64,000 nucleotides of DNA from contig CAXKVV010000062.1 in NCBI GenBank assembly GCA_964058805.1, positions 578,737 to 642,736 of the forward strand, read 5' to 3'. Numbering within the stretch: position 1 is the stretch's first letter; the number at the start of each line of letters is the position of its first letter. The notes below the pieces were generated by a model, which was given only the letters and a program-made list of their open reading frames with translations, did no database searches and was not told where the DNA came from. A program made the position numbers and the translations under genes. This DNA comes from Schoenoplectus triqueter (taxonomy: Eukaryota > Streptophyta > Magnoliopsida > Poales > Cyperaceae). Positions 23,109 through 35,479 of this stretch are shown one piece after another.

Positions 23109-24735
23109 CTCGGTTAAGAACCCGTTATTGACATTTCTAGTAATCATTTCGGAGGTACTTTTAATCCTTTCAAAGATTACGAATTTGTCTAAGATTTCAG
23201 TTTATGGCTTCTATTGCCCGACATTTTGCCAAAATCACTCTAAATTTCAACATTCAATCAAATAAAACCTTCATGGACGCACATGCAACATGAAAACATT
23301 CCGCCAAGCCACAGATTTCAGAAGATGTCAAGGGTATCCAACTATCCATACTTCAGCAGTTCAGAACAAGAAGCAAGGAAAAAGATAATATATTTTTATC
23401 AATCATACTAATTTTATTTGGAAACATGTTAAATTAGAAGAAAATGGTAAAAATATTGAGAACACCATGATAAAAGAGAGAACGCAATGAAACAGTTTAA
23501 AAGCTAAGCCGCTAGTGTTTGCAATTGTCTTACAAAAATAAAAGAACACACCAACAGAGTACATTTTCCTCACAAATACAGACTTACAACAATGCTTCCG
23601 ATCTTAATTTGGCATCATAAAGTGAGATAAGAGACATTGCAAAATAAATTAATTATTTAATTAAAAAAGAAACAATTCCAATATGCATAGTCTTTTTAGT
23701 TTGAATACATAGAATTCAAGATCTAGAAGGCAGCACAAATTTGTTGTTTTTGGTTGACTGAGTCAGCAAGAAGCCTTGCAAGGTTCTTTCATACTGTGCA
23801 AGAACACTGCAATTAAAAGTGTGAGGTTAAAAGCATGTCATGGATCCATGTCGTCAGCTACTTTAAGTGTGATTGTTAATTCAACTTCCTTTTTGTTAAG
23901 AAATGGCCTATTTGGTAAAAAGATATCAGTTAGATTGGTAGTGAATGGACTCTTAAATTTGCTTTTCCTAGTGTAATTAGGATAAAATTAAGTAAAATAC
24001 AAAATTCAATAGGGATCGAAATTTTGACAATTTCGATGAAATTAATTCTAAATTTTTTTTTTATAAAGGACCATTTTTTACGATTTGGTTATCGAAAAAT
24101 TTCTTATTTCAAAAGATTTGGCTTTATAAAAAAATTTCATATAATGAATTGAATTTTTCATTTTATAAATTATCTTATTTATTTCGTTTTTTTCTTTCTT
24201 TATAAAAGGATACAAATATACCTTTTGTTTTGTATAGATATTGTAAAGGGGTATCCAATCTTTTCATTTTTTTTCTTTTTTCGAGAACCATATTTGAGTA
24301 ATGAAAAAATTAAGTAGAACGGACTCTACATTCTTTTTAAGGAACATCTGAACCAGACAAACTAAAGAATGAATAAAATTCAAAAGTCCCAACTCACTAA
24401 AATGTATGGACTATTAGCAACTCAAAAAAAGCCACAGCATGGTGCAAAACATGAATTGGTTAATTTGAAATCTCTAATCAACAAGTATGTCTCCTGATTA
24501 TGCAAAAATGATGAGATAATAAACAAAAATTTTAGTTTTGTATGTTTCCTAGATGTTTTGGAGGGTTCCTGTAATCATTAAATTTTAATATTGTCAAAAT
24601 TCAAAATTTGTAGGTAAATCTTTTTAGTAAGACTACGAAATTGATAACATAAAATAGTAAAATATTGTAGAGATCGTGTTTGCATACCTTGAGTCCTCGA
24701 TTGTTTAGCAAATGCATTTTTGAAGAATTTAAATT
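23109..24735. other. AT-rich intergenic DNA between the copia element and the NBS-LRR gene
   Basis: No gene is recognised. Short frames at about 23776-23976 have no domain. The final few hundred bases are downstream of the minus-strand NBS-LRR reading frame and could hold its 3' UTR. Confidence 0.45.
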
Positions 24736-27703
24736 TCAATAAATAAACACAAGAGGGACATGCGATATGAGGTGCCAATCTTCACCAATTTCTCGTGTAC
24801 AGCGTTTGCCTAGCAATGGGCAATCATCAATTACAATCCATTCCAAAGCAGTGAGGTGTTGGATGGAAAGGGGAAGGGAATCAAGGCCTGGGCATTTACC
24901 AATCGTCAACCTCTGAAGAGATTTGAGTTCCCCTAACCACTCTGGTAACTCATTTAGATTTTCACAATTATCAATTTTCAGTTCACGAAGACTGGAGAGC
25001 TGCGTTAAGCTATGGGGTAATTGTTCCAGATTGTTGCAGTTCTGGATACTGAGTTCATTAAGCAAGTTGAGATGATGCAACAACTTCCAGCCATGTGATG
25101 CTGTAATATCAGCGATAGTTACCTTCTTAGTATAGAAAGTAAGCATTGTTGATGATGATGGCTCAGAAAAGTTAGACGTCACACCCCTTAGTACCGCCTC
25201 ATTGCTAAAATCTAGTTCTAATTGTTCCACAGATGGGGGTATAAAAGGGTGGACTTCCAAATTAGGGCAAAGCCAAATTGAAAGACGAAACAATCGGGGA
25301 CATGCTGGCTTTGGATTGCTGCTTTTCTGGTCTTCATCTACTATTGTTGACCAAAGAGAAAGTTTAGGCATATTATATAGAGTCAACGTAGTGAGTGATG
25401 AAAAATGCTGGCCCTCAATGGTGAGAAGTTCATCCATAGTATTTATGTTCATTTGCTTGAGGTGAGGGAAATCAACCTGGGGGAGGATAGTGCATTTTAC
25501 TCTTCGAAGTTCCAAGAACGTTAGGTATGGAAATGGTGAAGAATTGTTCTCCATCACCATCATCCACTGTGGATATATATTTGCAGGATAGTCCCATATG
25601 ATCAACCTTTTAATATTTTTATTGGGCCGAAGACAATCTAGAACATTCAGACTGAAATCAGGGTCCATTCCTTCCCCTCCCCATCGAAGGGTGAGCTCTT
25701 CAAGCTCCTGCTTTCTCTCTAATTGAGCCTTCTGGACATCCCAAAGACTTTTCAATGCTCTTAAATTTCTGATAGTAAGCTCATCACCCAAAAGGTCCAG
25801 ATTTTCAAGCTCTGAAATTGAAGCATATTTGTTGTCTCCATCCAGAACAAACATGTGCAGCTGCTGGAGATGTGTCAACTCTCCTATCCCTCGAGGGGCA
25901 TTACGTAATGACCAACATCCTTTGTTCTTTAGGTACCTAAGCTTTGGCATTTTCCCCAGTCCTTCCGGCAACTGCCTCAAGGTGCTACATTGCTGAATGT
26001 CAAGACACTCTAGGTTTACAAGTTCATTGATCTGTGCTGGAAGATTTGAGAGCCTTGTTCCTCGTAGAAAGAGAGAACACAATCGTTTAAGATTAGATAT
26101 GGACTTGGGTAATGATGTTAACGCTTGACAGTATGACAGATTAAGGATGCGAATATTCTCAAGATTACCAATGGAATCAGGCAGGTCTCGAATTTTGCAG
26201 GTCGAAAGATTAATGCTCGAGAGTACCGAGTGAAGTAGGTAGTTGTTGAATTTTGCTGCATTCTAAAAGGTTAAGGGTTTGTAAATTTTGAAGGTTCCCA
26301 ATTGAACTTGGTAGTTCCGTAATACTTCGACAATAATATAAATTAAGGTTTCGTAACTCCTTAAGCATTTCAAAAACTTCTTCTGTCAATTCATCCTTGT
26401 TGATTTTATCACCTTTAGGCAGTATTGAACAGTATGTAAAGCACTCTTTTAAAATTGGTGATAACTGCATATAGCTCAGTTTAAGGGTTGCAATAACTTC
26501 CTTGTTTTCATCTCCAGGCAGCTTCCATATGTCGCTGTTCCTTACAGCTAACCAGGCATCCAGCCCCTCTTTGTGTTGCATGATGCTTCCTAAATGTTTT
26601 ACAGCCAGCGGATTGCCTGCACATTTGTGGACTATATCCTCTGCAATTTTAGCTATTTGAGTGTTAATTTCACTTAGTGGACTACCAAACACCCTTTGTG
26701 TGAATATGTTCATGCATACATTTTGGGGTAATCCTCCCAACTTGAAAATAATTGTTGATTTCATTTGTTGAGCAACTCTCTCCATCCGAGTTGTTACAAT
26801 GATCCTACTGTCTTTTGCTCCGCTCTCCAAGACCAATTTGAGTTTCTCAAACTTCTCTTGGGCATGGTACCAAATATCATCTAGAACGAGTAAAAATCTA
26901 ACTCCTCTAATTGCCTTTGCTAGGTCCTTACCGAGGGAATCAAGACCCTCAGGCACAGATCTTAGACCGGTGGCTGATTGAATCATAGTTCTGAGAACAG
27001 CTTCAACATTAAAATTTTCTGATACATATACCCACATTCTCAATTCAAAATGGTTCTTCACCTCAGTTTCATCATTATACACCATCTGAGCTAGTGTGGT
27101 CTTTCCAATTCCACCTAATCCAACAATTGAAATGATGGAAATGTTCTCTTGGCAATCTGTTCGAACTAACTGATGCATAATTTCATTTTTTTCAGAATCC
27201 CTACCAAAGATTGTTCTTTCCTCAAAAGACCATGTTTCTCGCGTTGTATGGCCCACCTTGCTCTCGTGAACACATCTTTTCTCTATAAAAAAGTTTCTTC
27301 TCTCATCTGCGATGGCCCCAAGTCTCTCATTAAGTTGACTGATTTTGTGTGCCATCTTTGATCTCTTAATAAGGTTTACCTTCAAAAAAGCCTTACAAAA
27401 TGTTCCTTTTGCAGCACCATGTATGTTGCTCTTTGCAAATTCTGCTTCCATACGGAATTTCTCCAAAAGGTCATCTGCGTCATAGACTACATCTTTTAGT
27501 TTCCTCAGCCAATTGTAAACTGGAATATCATCAATACTACGCTCATTAGCTTCTTGTAGCACATCTTTAATCGTCTTGATTTTACTCTCGAGGGCACAGA
27601 GATCGTTGCTAAGACCCCACAAGAGACCAAACTCCGACAGCAATGGCGAGCTGATCTTATCACACACAATTTTCAAAATAGATGACTCAACCATTCCGGT
27701 CAT
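24736..27703 (-). pseudogene. CC-NBS-LRR (CNL) disease-resistance-type gene, internally deleted and frameshifted
   Basis: NLR proteins of this RGA/RPP13-like type are intracellular receptors for pathogen effectors. The first frame (27703-26210, 497 residues, real ATG) has an N-terminal coiled coil with a DVVYDADDLL motif near 71-80, P-loop GLGGIGKTT at 195-203, kinase-2 LLVLDDIW at 271-278, TTR of RNBS-B at 304-306, GNPLA at 363-367 and RNBS-D CFTYCSILP at 421-429. Right after KDELT (residue 440) it jumps into leucine-rich repeats, so the winged-helix part with the MHD motif and the first LRRs are missing in frame. A one-base shift near 26214 then stops this frame. LRRs resume in the next frame and run to 24736, ending in the GEDW segment typical of the family. 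No intron signal explains either break. It is probably a pseudogene; a truncated CC-NB product could still be made. Confidence 0.9.
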
Positions 27704-28051
27704 GAGTCGTGGTTTGAGAAATCGGTTGATTCCGAATAGAATCCGCCGAAAACGAGACGATTTTGACCCGAATTACTCGGCCACGACTTTTTGCACGAAA
27801 TCGCGAAGGAGACTACTAATTCCCCAAATTACTTGTCGAGAATGACACATTTGAGGATGTGTATTTCTGCACTCAACTAATTTGAAAGTCTTAGACGGCG
27901 TTTTGTGGCGTGGGAGAGCTTCAAAGGGAGCGAAGGGTTCGCCGTCGGCAGGAAAAGAAAAGTTGCTGTGCTTAATTATTTTAATTATTGCACATGGTGC
28001 ATGCACCATTAATTACAATTATTATATTTCCGTAGGAAATTTTATGTATCA
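27704..28051. other. Sequence upstream of the NBS-LRR gene
   Basis: This moderately GC-rich stretch is probably the 5' leader or promoter of the NBS-LRR gene. A 78-codon antisense frame (28009-27773) is open but has no recognisable domain. Confidence 0.4.
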
Positions 28052-28398
28052 GAGCATCCAGTAACTGATTCTAAATTTTTTATTACTGCTATAGCATATT
28101 TAATTAGAGAAATTGTTAATTAAAACTAACATTCTCCAATGTAGAAACCATCTCTAAATTTTATTTATACCAAGTCATTTAATGAAAATAGAAAAAAAAT
28201 AAATAGATTTAGAAAAATAATCTCCAATGCTAAATTAAATGAGTTGCTAATATGATGTGGCAATTAGAAATGAGTTGCTAAATTAGAAACTATGATTAAA
28301 ATTTTTAAATTAAAAATTATATCTCCAATGCTAAAATTAAAAATTAACAATGACACATAAGAATAAAAACTCAATAGAAACTCCTATTGAATATGCTC
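28052..28398. mobile_element. Diverged Tourist/PIF-Harbinger-like MITE
   Basis: The ends read GAGCATCC on the left and ATATGCTC on the right, the right end being followed by TTA. It is similar to the better-preserved element at 39684-39959. The interior contains repeated TCTCCAATGCTAAA motifs. Confidence 0.5.
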
Positions 28399-28411
28399 TT
28401 AGTACCTTAAC

Positions 28412-28645
28412 TCTAAAACAAATGGAAGTGTGTGAGGTTCAAAGCACTTTGAATCAAAAAATGGTTTAAATCCTTTTAGAATTGTTGATTTTGCAATGAG
28501 ATTCGTAATGATTATTGAAAGTATGAATTTTGAACTTAGATTTTATTAAAACTACGAATCTTTATGCAAAATCAACATTCTAGAAGGCTTTGAACCAATT
28601 TTTTGGTTCGAAGTGCTTTGAACCTCCCCCACTTCCAAAACAAAT
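28412..28645. mobile_element. Foldback MITE (GAGGTTCAAAGCACTT arms)
   Basis: The left half, about 28414-28510, is complementary to the right half, about 28555-28643, with shared blocks GAGGTTCAAAGCACTT and TTGATTTTGCA. There is no coding capacity. Confidence 0.7.
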
Positions 28646-28691
28646 AGGGTTGTCAATAGATCAGATTCGAATCGAATTCTGAAGGATCTAA

Positions 28692-28767
28692 AGGTGAGTT
28701 CATTAAAAATTTATAAGATTCATATATGGATCCTTATGAATCTTATAAATTTTTAATGAATTCACCT
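28692..28767. repeat. Long near-perfect hairpin
   Basis: Arms of about 33 bp (28692-28724 and 28735-28767) with one or two mismatches surround a 10-nt loop. Confidence 0.75.
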
Positions 28768-28926
28768 TGTTTCGAAATTCATGCAATTTACTTACTATTT
28801 CATGGTCAATCAAAGATCCTCAAAATTTTATAAAATTAATATTTTTTTTATGGATCATGAAATAATATCTTTTCTGTTTTTAGTATTTTTAATTTATTTA
28901 TTGTGCCATTGTCAAGATTTTTAATT

Positions 28927-30590
28927 TTCTCGGCCGGTCCTTATATATACGGCCTCGCTTTTTTTTTTATAAATCAAACATTATCTATTATTAAAAAAAT
29001 GCAAATATGCGGCCTCACTTTTTTTTATAATTTTTTCTAAGTATAAATATTATTTTTAAAATAAGTGCAAAAAAAATTTAGTACTTCGAAGTAACAATGA
29101 ATATGGATATCGGTATCAAAACTTACCTTATCCGATAAGACGACCCAATTTGAACTCGATATGATTCGAAATGATTTTAAAATAAATGAATTGAGTATGA
29201 TTTAATATTTATTGCTCTATCACAGCTCAAATCGGTCAGGTCAGTTGAATCGACTGAAAATTTTAATTATATTTTTCAAATTTATTTTATAATTTAAAGC
29301 AAAGCATATCAAATCACACATTACTTTTCTCTCCATTTCTTAGATATTTAATTTGAAATAATTATTTGCTTAATTGAAAAAGTGGATGTTATGGATCAGG
29401 TTGGATCATTATTATTTTATTATTTTCTTTAAAATCATATCAATATTTTCGTCCTGATCTGATCTAAATGGGTCACGAGTCAACCTAATCCAACCCAAAC
29501 GGATCATTGATCGACCTGATTCGACCTGAAGAGGTCACGGATCGACCCGATCCAACCTAAATGGGTCACACATCGAACCGATCCGACCTGATCGGGTCAT
29601 TGTCGACACAATCTAGCTTGATTGGATCATTGTCGACACAATCCGGCTTGATCGGATCATTGTCAACCTTATCCGACCCGAATAAAATAATTAAGTATTT
29701 ATTAATAACTTCTATATATTTTTAAGTAATTTAATATTAATTAATATGTAAATAATCTCAATTAGTGTATATACTAGATTTGATTAACTTTAAATCAGAA
29801 AATAAATCTGAAAATATAATTAAACGAGTCGGTCGACTCGATTGACCTGACCGATCTGACTTGTGATGAAGCAAAAAATATTGATCCATATTAGGGGTGT
29901 CAATGGGTCGATTCGGATCAGGTCATATTATTTTATTATTTTTCTTGACCCGACCCGAACCTGACCCGATTATTATTCAGGTCAAAAATTTTGACCCATA
30001 TCCGACCCGACTCGACCCATGTAAAATAATTAATAGTTATTAATTATAATTATATTATTTAAATAATTAGATATTAATTAATTTATAATTAATCTTAATT
30101 AGTGTATAATTAATGTATATTTAAGTTTTAATTAGTACTAAATCATAAAATTATTTTTAAAAATATAATTAATCGAGTCGAGTCGGGTTGACCCGAATCC
30201 TACCCGACCTGATTCATGTCAAAAAATTAGACACATATCTGTCTCATTTATTTTCAGATCATGTCGAATCGGGTCAGGTTAAGTCAATAATTAACACCCT
30301 TAATTCATACTCAACTCATTTGTTCTAAAATCATTTTAGATCAGATCAAATTTGAATCATATCGTTCTATCAAATCGGATAAAATTTTGACACATGTATC
30401 CATATTTATTGTTAATTCAAAGAAAGTACTAAAAAATAATATTTACATTCATTATGAAAATAATATTTATACTTATAATAAAATATTATAAAAAAAGTGA
30501 GGCCGCAAATTTGCACTTTTATAAAAAAACTTTGACTTATAAAAAAAATATAAAAAGTGGGGCCGGATACATAAAGACCGGCCGAGAAAG
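28927..30590. mobile_element. Nested inverted-repeat complex
   Basis: The outer arms (28927-29202 and about 30303-30590) are complementary: both contain CTCGGCCGGTC, GCGGCCTCACTTTTTTT and ATGATTTTA blocks. Inside, 29203-29282 is complementary to about 29800-29888 (CGGTCAGGTCARTYGA blocks), forming a second foldback, and a third element of the GACCCGACC family occupies 29889-30302. The simplest reading is an outer foldback element that later received two smaller ones. Confidence 0.7.
29889..30302. mobile_element. MITE, family D (GACCCGACC-type), copy within the nested complex
   Basis: The termini TAGGGGTGTCAAT and ATTAACACCCTTA are imperfect inverted repeats of hAT type. Subterminal GGGTCGGGT/ACCCGACCC motifs flank an AT-rich centre. 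Flanking 8-mers ATCCATAT and ATTCATAC may be an eroded 8-bp target duplication. Confidence 0.65.
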
Positions 30591-30599
30591 GGCCGGACT

Positions 30600-33473
30600 T
30601 CCATTTGGCGGCCTAATATAAAAAATATTTTCATTAAATTAATTAAAGTTTAAAAACTGTACCATGGGCCGGTAGTCATTTTACCGGCCGTCCTATATTT
30701 CAAATTTCCTCTCTCCATTTCTCAGATATTTAATTTAAAATAATTATTTGCTCAATTAAAAAAAAAATCGGATGTTATTTCAATAATTTATTATGTAGGA
30801 GGCATGGCTTAGGACTTAAGGCATCTCCTGGAAACAAATGGAAGAATTAATGGTACAGGTTGGACGGTACTTGCTGTGGTACGGCCTTTGGTTTGTAGTG
30901 TGGCCCATTGTAATTAAACTCGATTTTATATATTTCACTTTTTTTTTTTTAGGACGTGTTTGTTTCCTCTCAATTGCTACCGTTTTGCGGGCAAAAAAAA
31001 TCATTCAGAGTAAATTATTATTTTCTCACTCAAACAGTAAATTAGCCGAACATGCTCTTATTTTGTGAATTGGATCACAATTTGTTATTTTTTAATGAAA
31101 TTTGAGGTCACCACATTATTTTTTTCGAAAATAGTATTTTAACCTATATTGGGGTAAGGAGAGGAAGATCAGTTCTTCGGACTCGTTGTTTAAAAGTCAG
31201 TTCTTCGGACTAATTTGAGCTATTTTTATTCTTTATTTTATATTTGAATCCGAATTGGGTTAGTTCAATATTTTTTAGAACCAAGCACACTTCTAGTACT
31301 TAAATATGTTTATTTCTTATTTAAGAAAAACAAAAAAGTAATGAGACACATGTCTGTTAAGTATCTTAATTATCGCTTTGTACTTGCCTTCGGGTAATAA
31401 AATGTGCGAAAGCACAAACTTCTGAAAGGTAATGAAATCAGAATAACAATATTATATTAGGGGATTGACACTTAATAGTTTCAATTAAGATGCCTTTTTT
31501 TTCTCAATCTCACATATAGAATATAGGAAGCGGAAATACAGATACCATATAAGTAATATCAAATTGATTTCAACTTATTATTCAAGCTAATAAGTTATTA
31601 TACACTTAATTATTAAATCTCTTTGTATAATATTTTATTATTCAATTAAAATATCGTAATTCTGAATAATAGTTCATTTAAGTTGAATAACAAAAACTGT
31701 TGATCTAGACTGAATGATATTATGCAATTTGCTCTATCTTTCTGGTACTTTGAAGAAAAGTTTTTTAGTAGCTCTTAGTGTCATTTGTTGGTGCATTTAG
31801 AAAACAAGAAATGAATTGGTATTTAGACAAGGTTATATGCCCACTATTAGAACAATGATTTGTCTAATTCTCTCTTTACTTCAATATTGGTCATGCTACA
31901 AAGGAAAATCAGTGGCAGCAAATCTCAAGAATTGAATGCCTGAAGACCTTGATTTGATCCCCTATCCAAGTGCTCCCTTGTTCCAATGTTGACATGATAC
32001 AGTCCCTCTGAGTTTGATCTGTTGCCCGCTGAGATATTTTGAGGGATGATTTATGTTGGTTTGTTGAATTATGATGCTTATTTTATTTTGCTGATATTGC
32101 TGGTATGTTGTGATGGTATCTAGTTGTAACTTGTAATCAACTAACAAGAGATGTTTTGTTTGTTTGTTTGTTGTAGTTCGTGTGTCTGAGTTTAGATAGA
32201 ACAGACAATGAGGAAGAGTCTTGACTGAGATGTTACCAGAATTAGCACACTGGTTTTAGCAGGATAATTTCTTCTGGCAGCTCGATGAAGTGGCACAAAA
32301 CTGAGTCTCTCTCTATCGAGTTTTCATCTAGAGAATTAGGGCGTATTTTTTATTTTGTTGTTTTTCTAGACTTGTTTGCTTGTATTTAATGTTTCATCTA
32401 ATGAAACGGGCAATATTATGCTTTTTAATCAAAAAAATGTTGAATATTAAAATACTATACAAAACAAGTTAAATAATTAAGCTAGTATTATTTATAATAG
32501 CTGGTTTAACTTCAATAATAATTTAGTTAGTATTATTTATATTAATTTGATAACAACTATAATATCCTTAAATATTTTTCTAAAATATATTTGAAAGAAA
32601 ATGCCGACAACTATGTATGACAAATTTACCAATATTAATTTTGATGACGCAAGAACGATGTCCAAATATAATTAATATTTGAAGCTTTTGAATTTGTTGA
32701 CTAAGACAAAAAAAAAAGGAAGTGGGGAGGTTTAAAGTCTTTAAAATTAAAAAAAAAAAATAGTTTGAAGCCCCATGACAAACAGCAGTGGGCCTAAATA
32801 ATCTAAGCAGGACCTTTCTCAAGCCCCATGATTAGATTGTCCAGTGTCAAATCTCAAATGTACATACAGGCTATTGCCAGCAACTGTCATTGTTACTCTA
32901 TTTTTTTTTAAAGTAAAGATATATTATAAGTTATTCAACTGTTAAATATTTATAAAAAAAAATTCTATATCTGAATTTTGAACCTGTAATATTTCACACG
33001 GAGAGCATTGTTTTTGTTAAACCTTACCCATTAATTTTTAATAATTAATTAAAAATGTTTTGTACAATTTGATAATCATATTTGGTATAGATATAGTATA
33101 CCAAATAAATATCGCTCTTTGTATAGTGTTAGTGTATATACTAAGTTATGAACCTTTTTTCAGTAGGCCAGAGGCTTCTATATATAGGCCTTATCTCTCG
33201 ACTGGAGTGGTTGGATTTTTGTACTAATTGTTTTTAACTTGGTATGCAAGATCTCAGCTGAGATTAGGCTCGATGTGATTGAGCCCTATCACAATTGTTT
33301 ATGAAAAATAGATTACCCGTCATTTTTTTTTAATATTTAATTATTTTCCGAGCAACAAGCTGTATATTTTGTTTAAATTTGATAGAGGAATTCTGAACTC
33401 AGCATAGTTCTTGCTTTTTCCATAGCTTGAAATACATGTTTTGTCTATTTAATTATTCTCGTCGTTCGAGTTC
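30600..33473. other. AT-rich intergenic DNA
   Basis: No gene is recognised. A GGCCGGTA/TACCGGCC inverted pair lies at about 30667-30690. About 70 bp at 30707-30780 repeat part of 29324-29390. A TTTCATCTAATGAAACGGGC-like stretch at about 32390 followed by an A-rich end resembles the 3' tail of a LINE, but no LINE coding sequence accompanies it. Confidence 0.4.
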
Positions 33474-33789
33474 TTTTAGTGACTATTTGGCAGTGTCTTT
33501 TATTCCAGAAGAAAGAGGAAGAGTGAACACTTCTGGAAGAAATATATCAAACGGAAGTGGAAGAAGGTAGAAAAAAAGAGGAATATTTTCTTCTATCTTT
33601 TTGGTGGAAGATCAACTCTTCCGAAAGATAGAGAGCAAATTTAGTTTGCATCTTCCACTCTTTCTTTTGTTTATTATTTTTTATCTCACACCTACTATCA
33701 AAGACTCAACTCAAATTATGAAATAACATGAAAGAATATTTCTTCTTTCACTCTCTTTTGGAAGAAAGAGGTTGCCAAACAGCCCCTTA
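33474..33789. mobile_element. Possible MITE with GGCTGTTTGGCA-type ends
   Basis: ACTATTTGGCAGTGTCTTT on the left and GAGGTTGCCAAACAGCCCC on the right form imperfect terminal inverted repeats. The interior is rich in GGAAGA/TCTTCC repeats that also pair. Confidence 0.5.
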
Positions 33790-35479
33790 GGAACTTGTTT
33801 GACGATCGTGCGTGGGGTTGCTCAGATGGAATTTTACGGCTGCGGAATTCAATAATTTGATTCATTGAATCCCATTAGTATAAAATTATGTGGAAAGATT
33901 GTTTTCATGTAATGTGGTGTCTTGTGTCTAAATGTTTTAAATTAAAGTTGATTGTTCACACTTTGAAAGATTTTAACAGTTATAGATTACTATATATCAT
34001 TTCTAATTTGGTCTACCGCAAAGCATAGTCTACTTTTGTTACAATCAGGGTGTCGAATCACACACCTAAAGTACCAATTTTTGATAATTCATTAAGCTAG
34101 AGTAACAAAAATGGATTGCTTCGGAAATTAAACTATAAATTAATTGAAACTAAAACAATCAGCAATTGACTTAAATTCTGTATCATATCCCTGTGCTTGT
34201 CTTGTTTTAACCCCAAGAAGCAAGCCAAGCCCAAATCCGACTCAGATACTGCAAAAACAGCCCACTCAAGACAAGAGACCATCTCACCTGTCCTCGAATC
34301 CACCTTTGACAAATCTCTAATCTCTCCATCAAAGTTGGGGATTTGCCTGGTTTCTAATATATTATACTATTAATTGTGATTATCAAGTCCAAAGGGGTTA
34401 TTCTTTTCTTTTGTTTTTTTTGTCCTTTTCTAATCAGCCTACTCTATTGTTTCTTAAATCAACTTGGAAACGAAAATGGTGTGGTTAAATATATCAAAAA
34501 TATAATAAAAACTTGTTTCTTCTTAACATATCGATGCAGAAAATTATAATCCTCTTGCTGAAGGTGTTGAAACAATCAATTATAAATAGCTTCATCACTT
34601 CTACAATTAATCTCATAATTTTCTGGTTACAAGTAAAATTGTTGATTATTTCATCAGCAGATTATGATCTAATTGGAACAGAGCTGAATAAACATTTGAT
34701 GTTTGGTGAATTTGTGTTTGCTGATGTGCTGTTCTTCATAAAATTGTCTCAGGGTAATATTTCAAGCTAGGCCAATTCAATAACTAGGGTGATCAATGAC
34801 CATGTATTAAGAGGATTTTACATGACTTGCTGTGGAAACTAGCACATGGATTAAATAACCCTATTTGGGTTTGATGACTGGTATTAGATTAATTCAATGT
34901 AACATGTATTTTGTTTTTGAGATTTGCTTCGACTTTGGATCATGAAACCGTGATAACAATACAACTTCAAAATTAGATAAATAAAACAAGCGTGCAGCGT
35001 GCTTAGTTTTTATAAACTCATCTTCTTAGTAATGAATTGAAACATCTGATTGAACTATAAAATAAATTAGAGATTTGAACATCATCAAGTAAAAATACCA
35101 TAAATGTAATCCCACTTGAGAAGAACGTCCCCAGGGAAATGATATGACAGTTGGAATAGATCCAAACAAAAGTACCTACAGAAGGAAAAAAAAACACACA
35201 CACTGACTGTTCTTTTCAAGGACAACCCAATGAATTGTTACTTAAATAGAACGAAGAAAATTAAAACTATAACACAAAAAAAAAATCATTACATCATTTA
35301 TCCAAACATCAAAAAAAAAACCCAAAAAATGAATAATAATAACAAAAAACGATTCTACACACCCTAGAAGAGTCCTATTGAGAGTTGCTAGCATGTTTAG
35401 CTGAAACAACAATTCAATTTTTTGTAGCCATCCCCAATCATGGTTATAACACGACTATCTACAATTACTTTCTGAAACC
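33790..35479. other. Intergenic DNA, including the 3' flank of the kinase-like gene
   Basis: No gene is recognised. A-rich runs at about 35275-35350 lie a little beyond the stop codon of the minus-strand gene and may belong to its 3' UTR or terminator region. Confidence 0.4.

Noticed and set aside
24040..24310. Phe/Leu/Tyr-rich translatable stretch that looked like plastid-derived DNA.
   Set aside because: It contains stops and I could not tie it to a specific plastid gene; AT-rich nuclear DNA can look similar. A search against plastid genomes would settle it.
32380..32440. Possible LINE 3' end.
   Set aside because: Only a short tail-like motif and a weak A-run; no endonuclease or reverse transcriptase sequence nearby.
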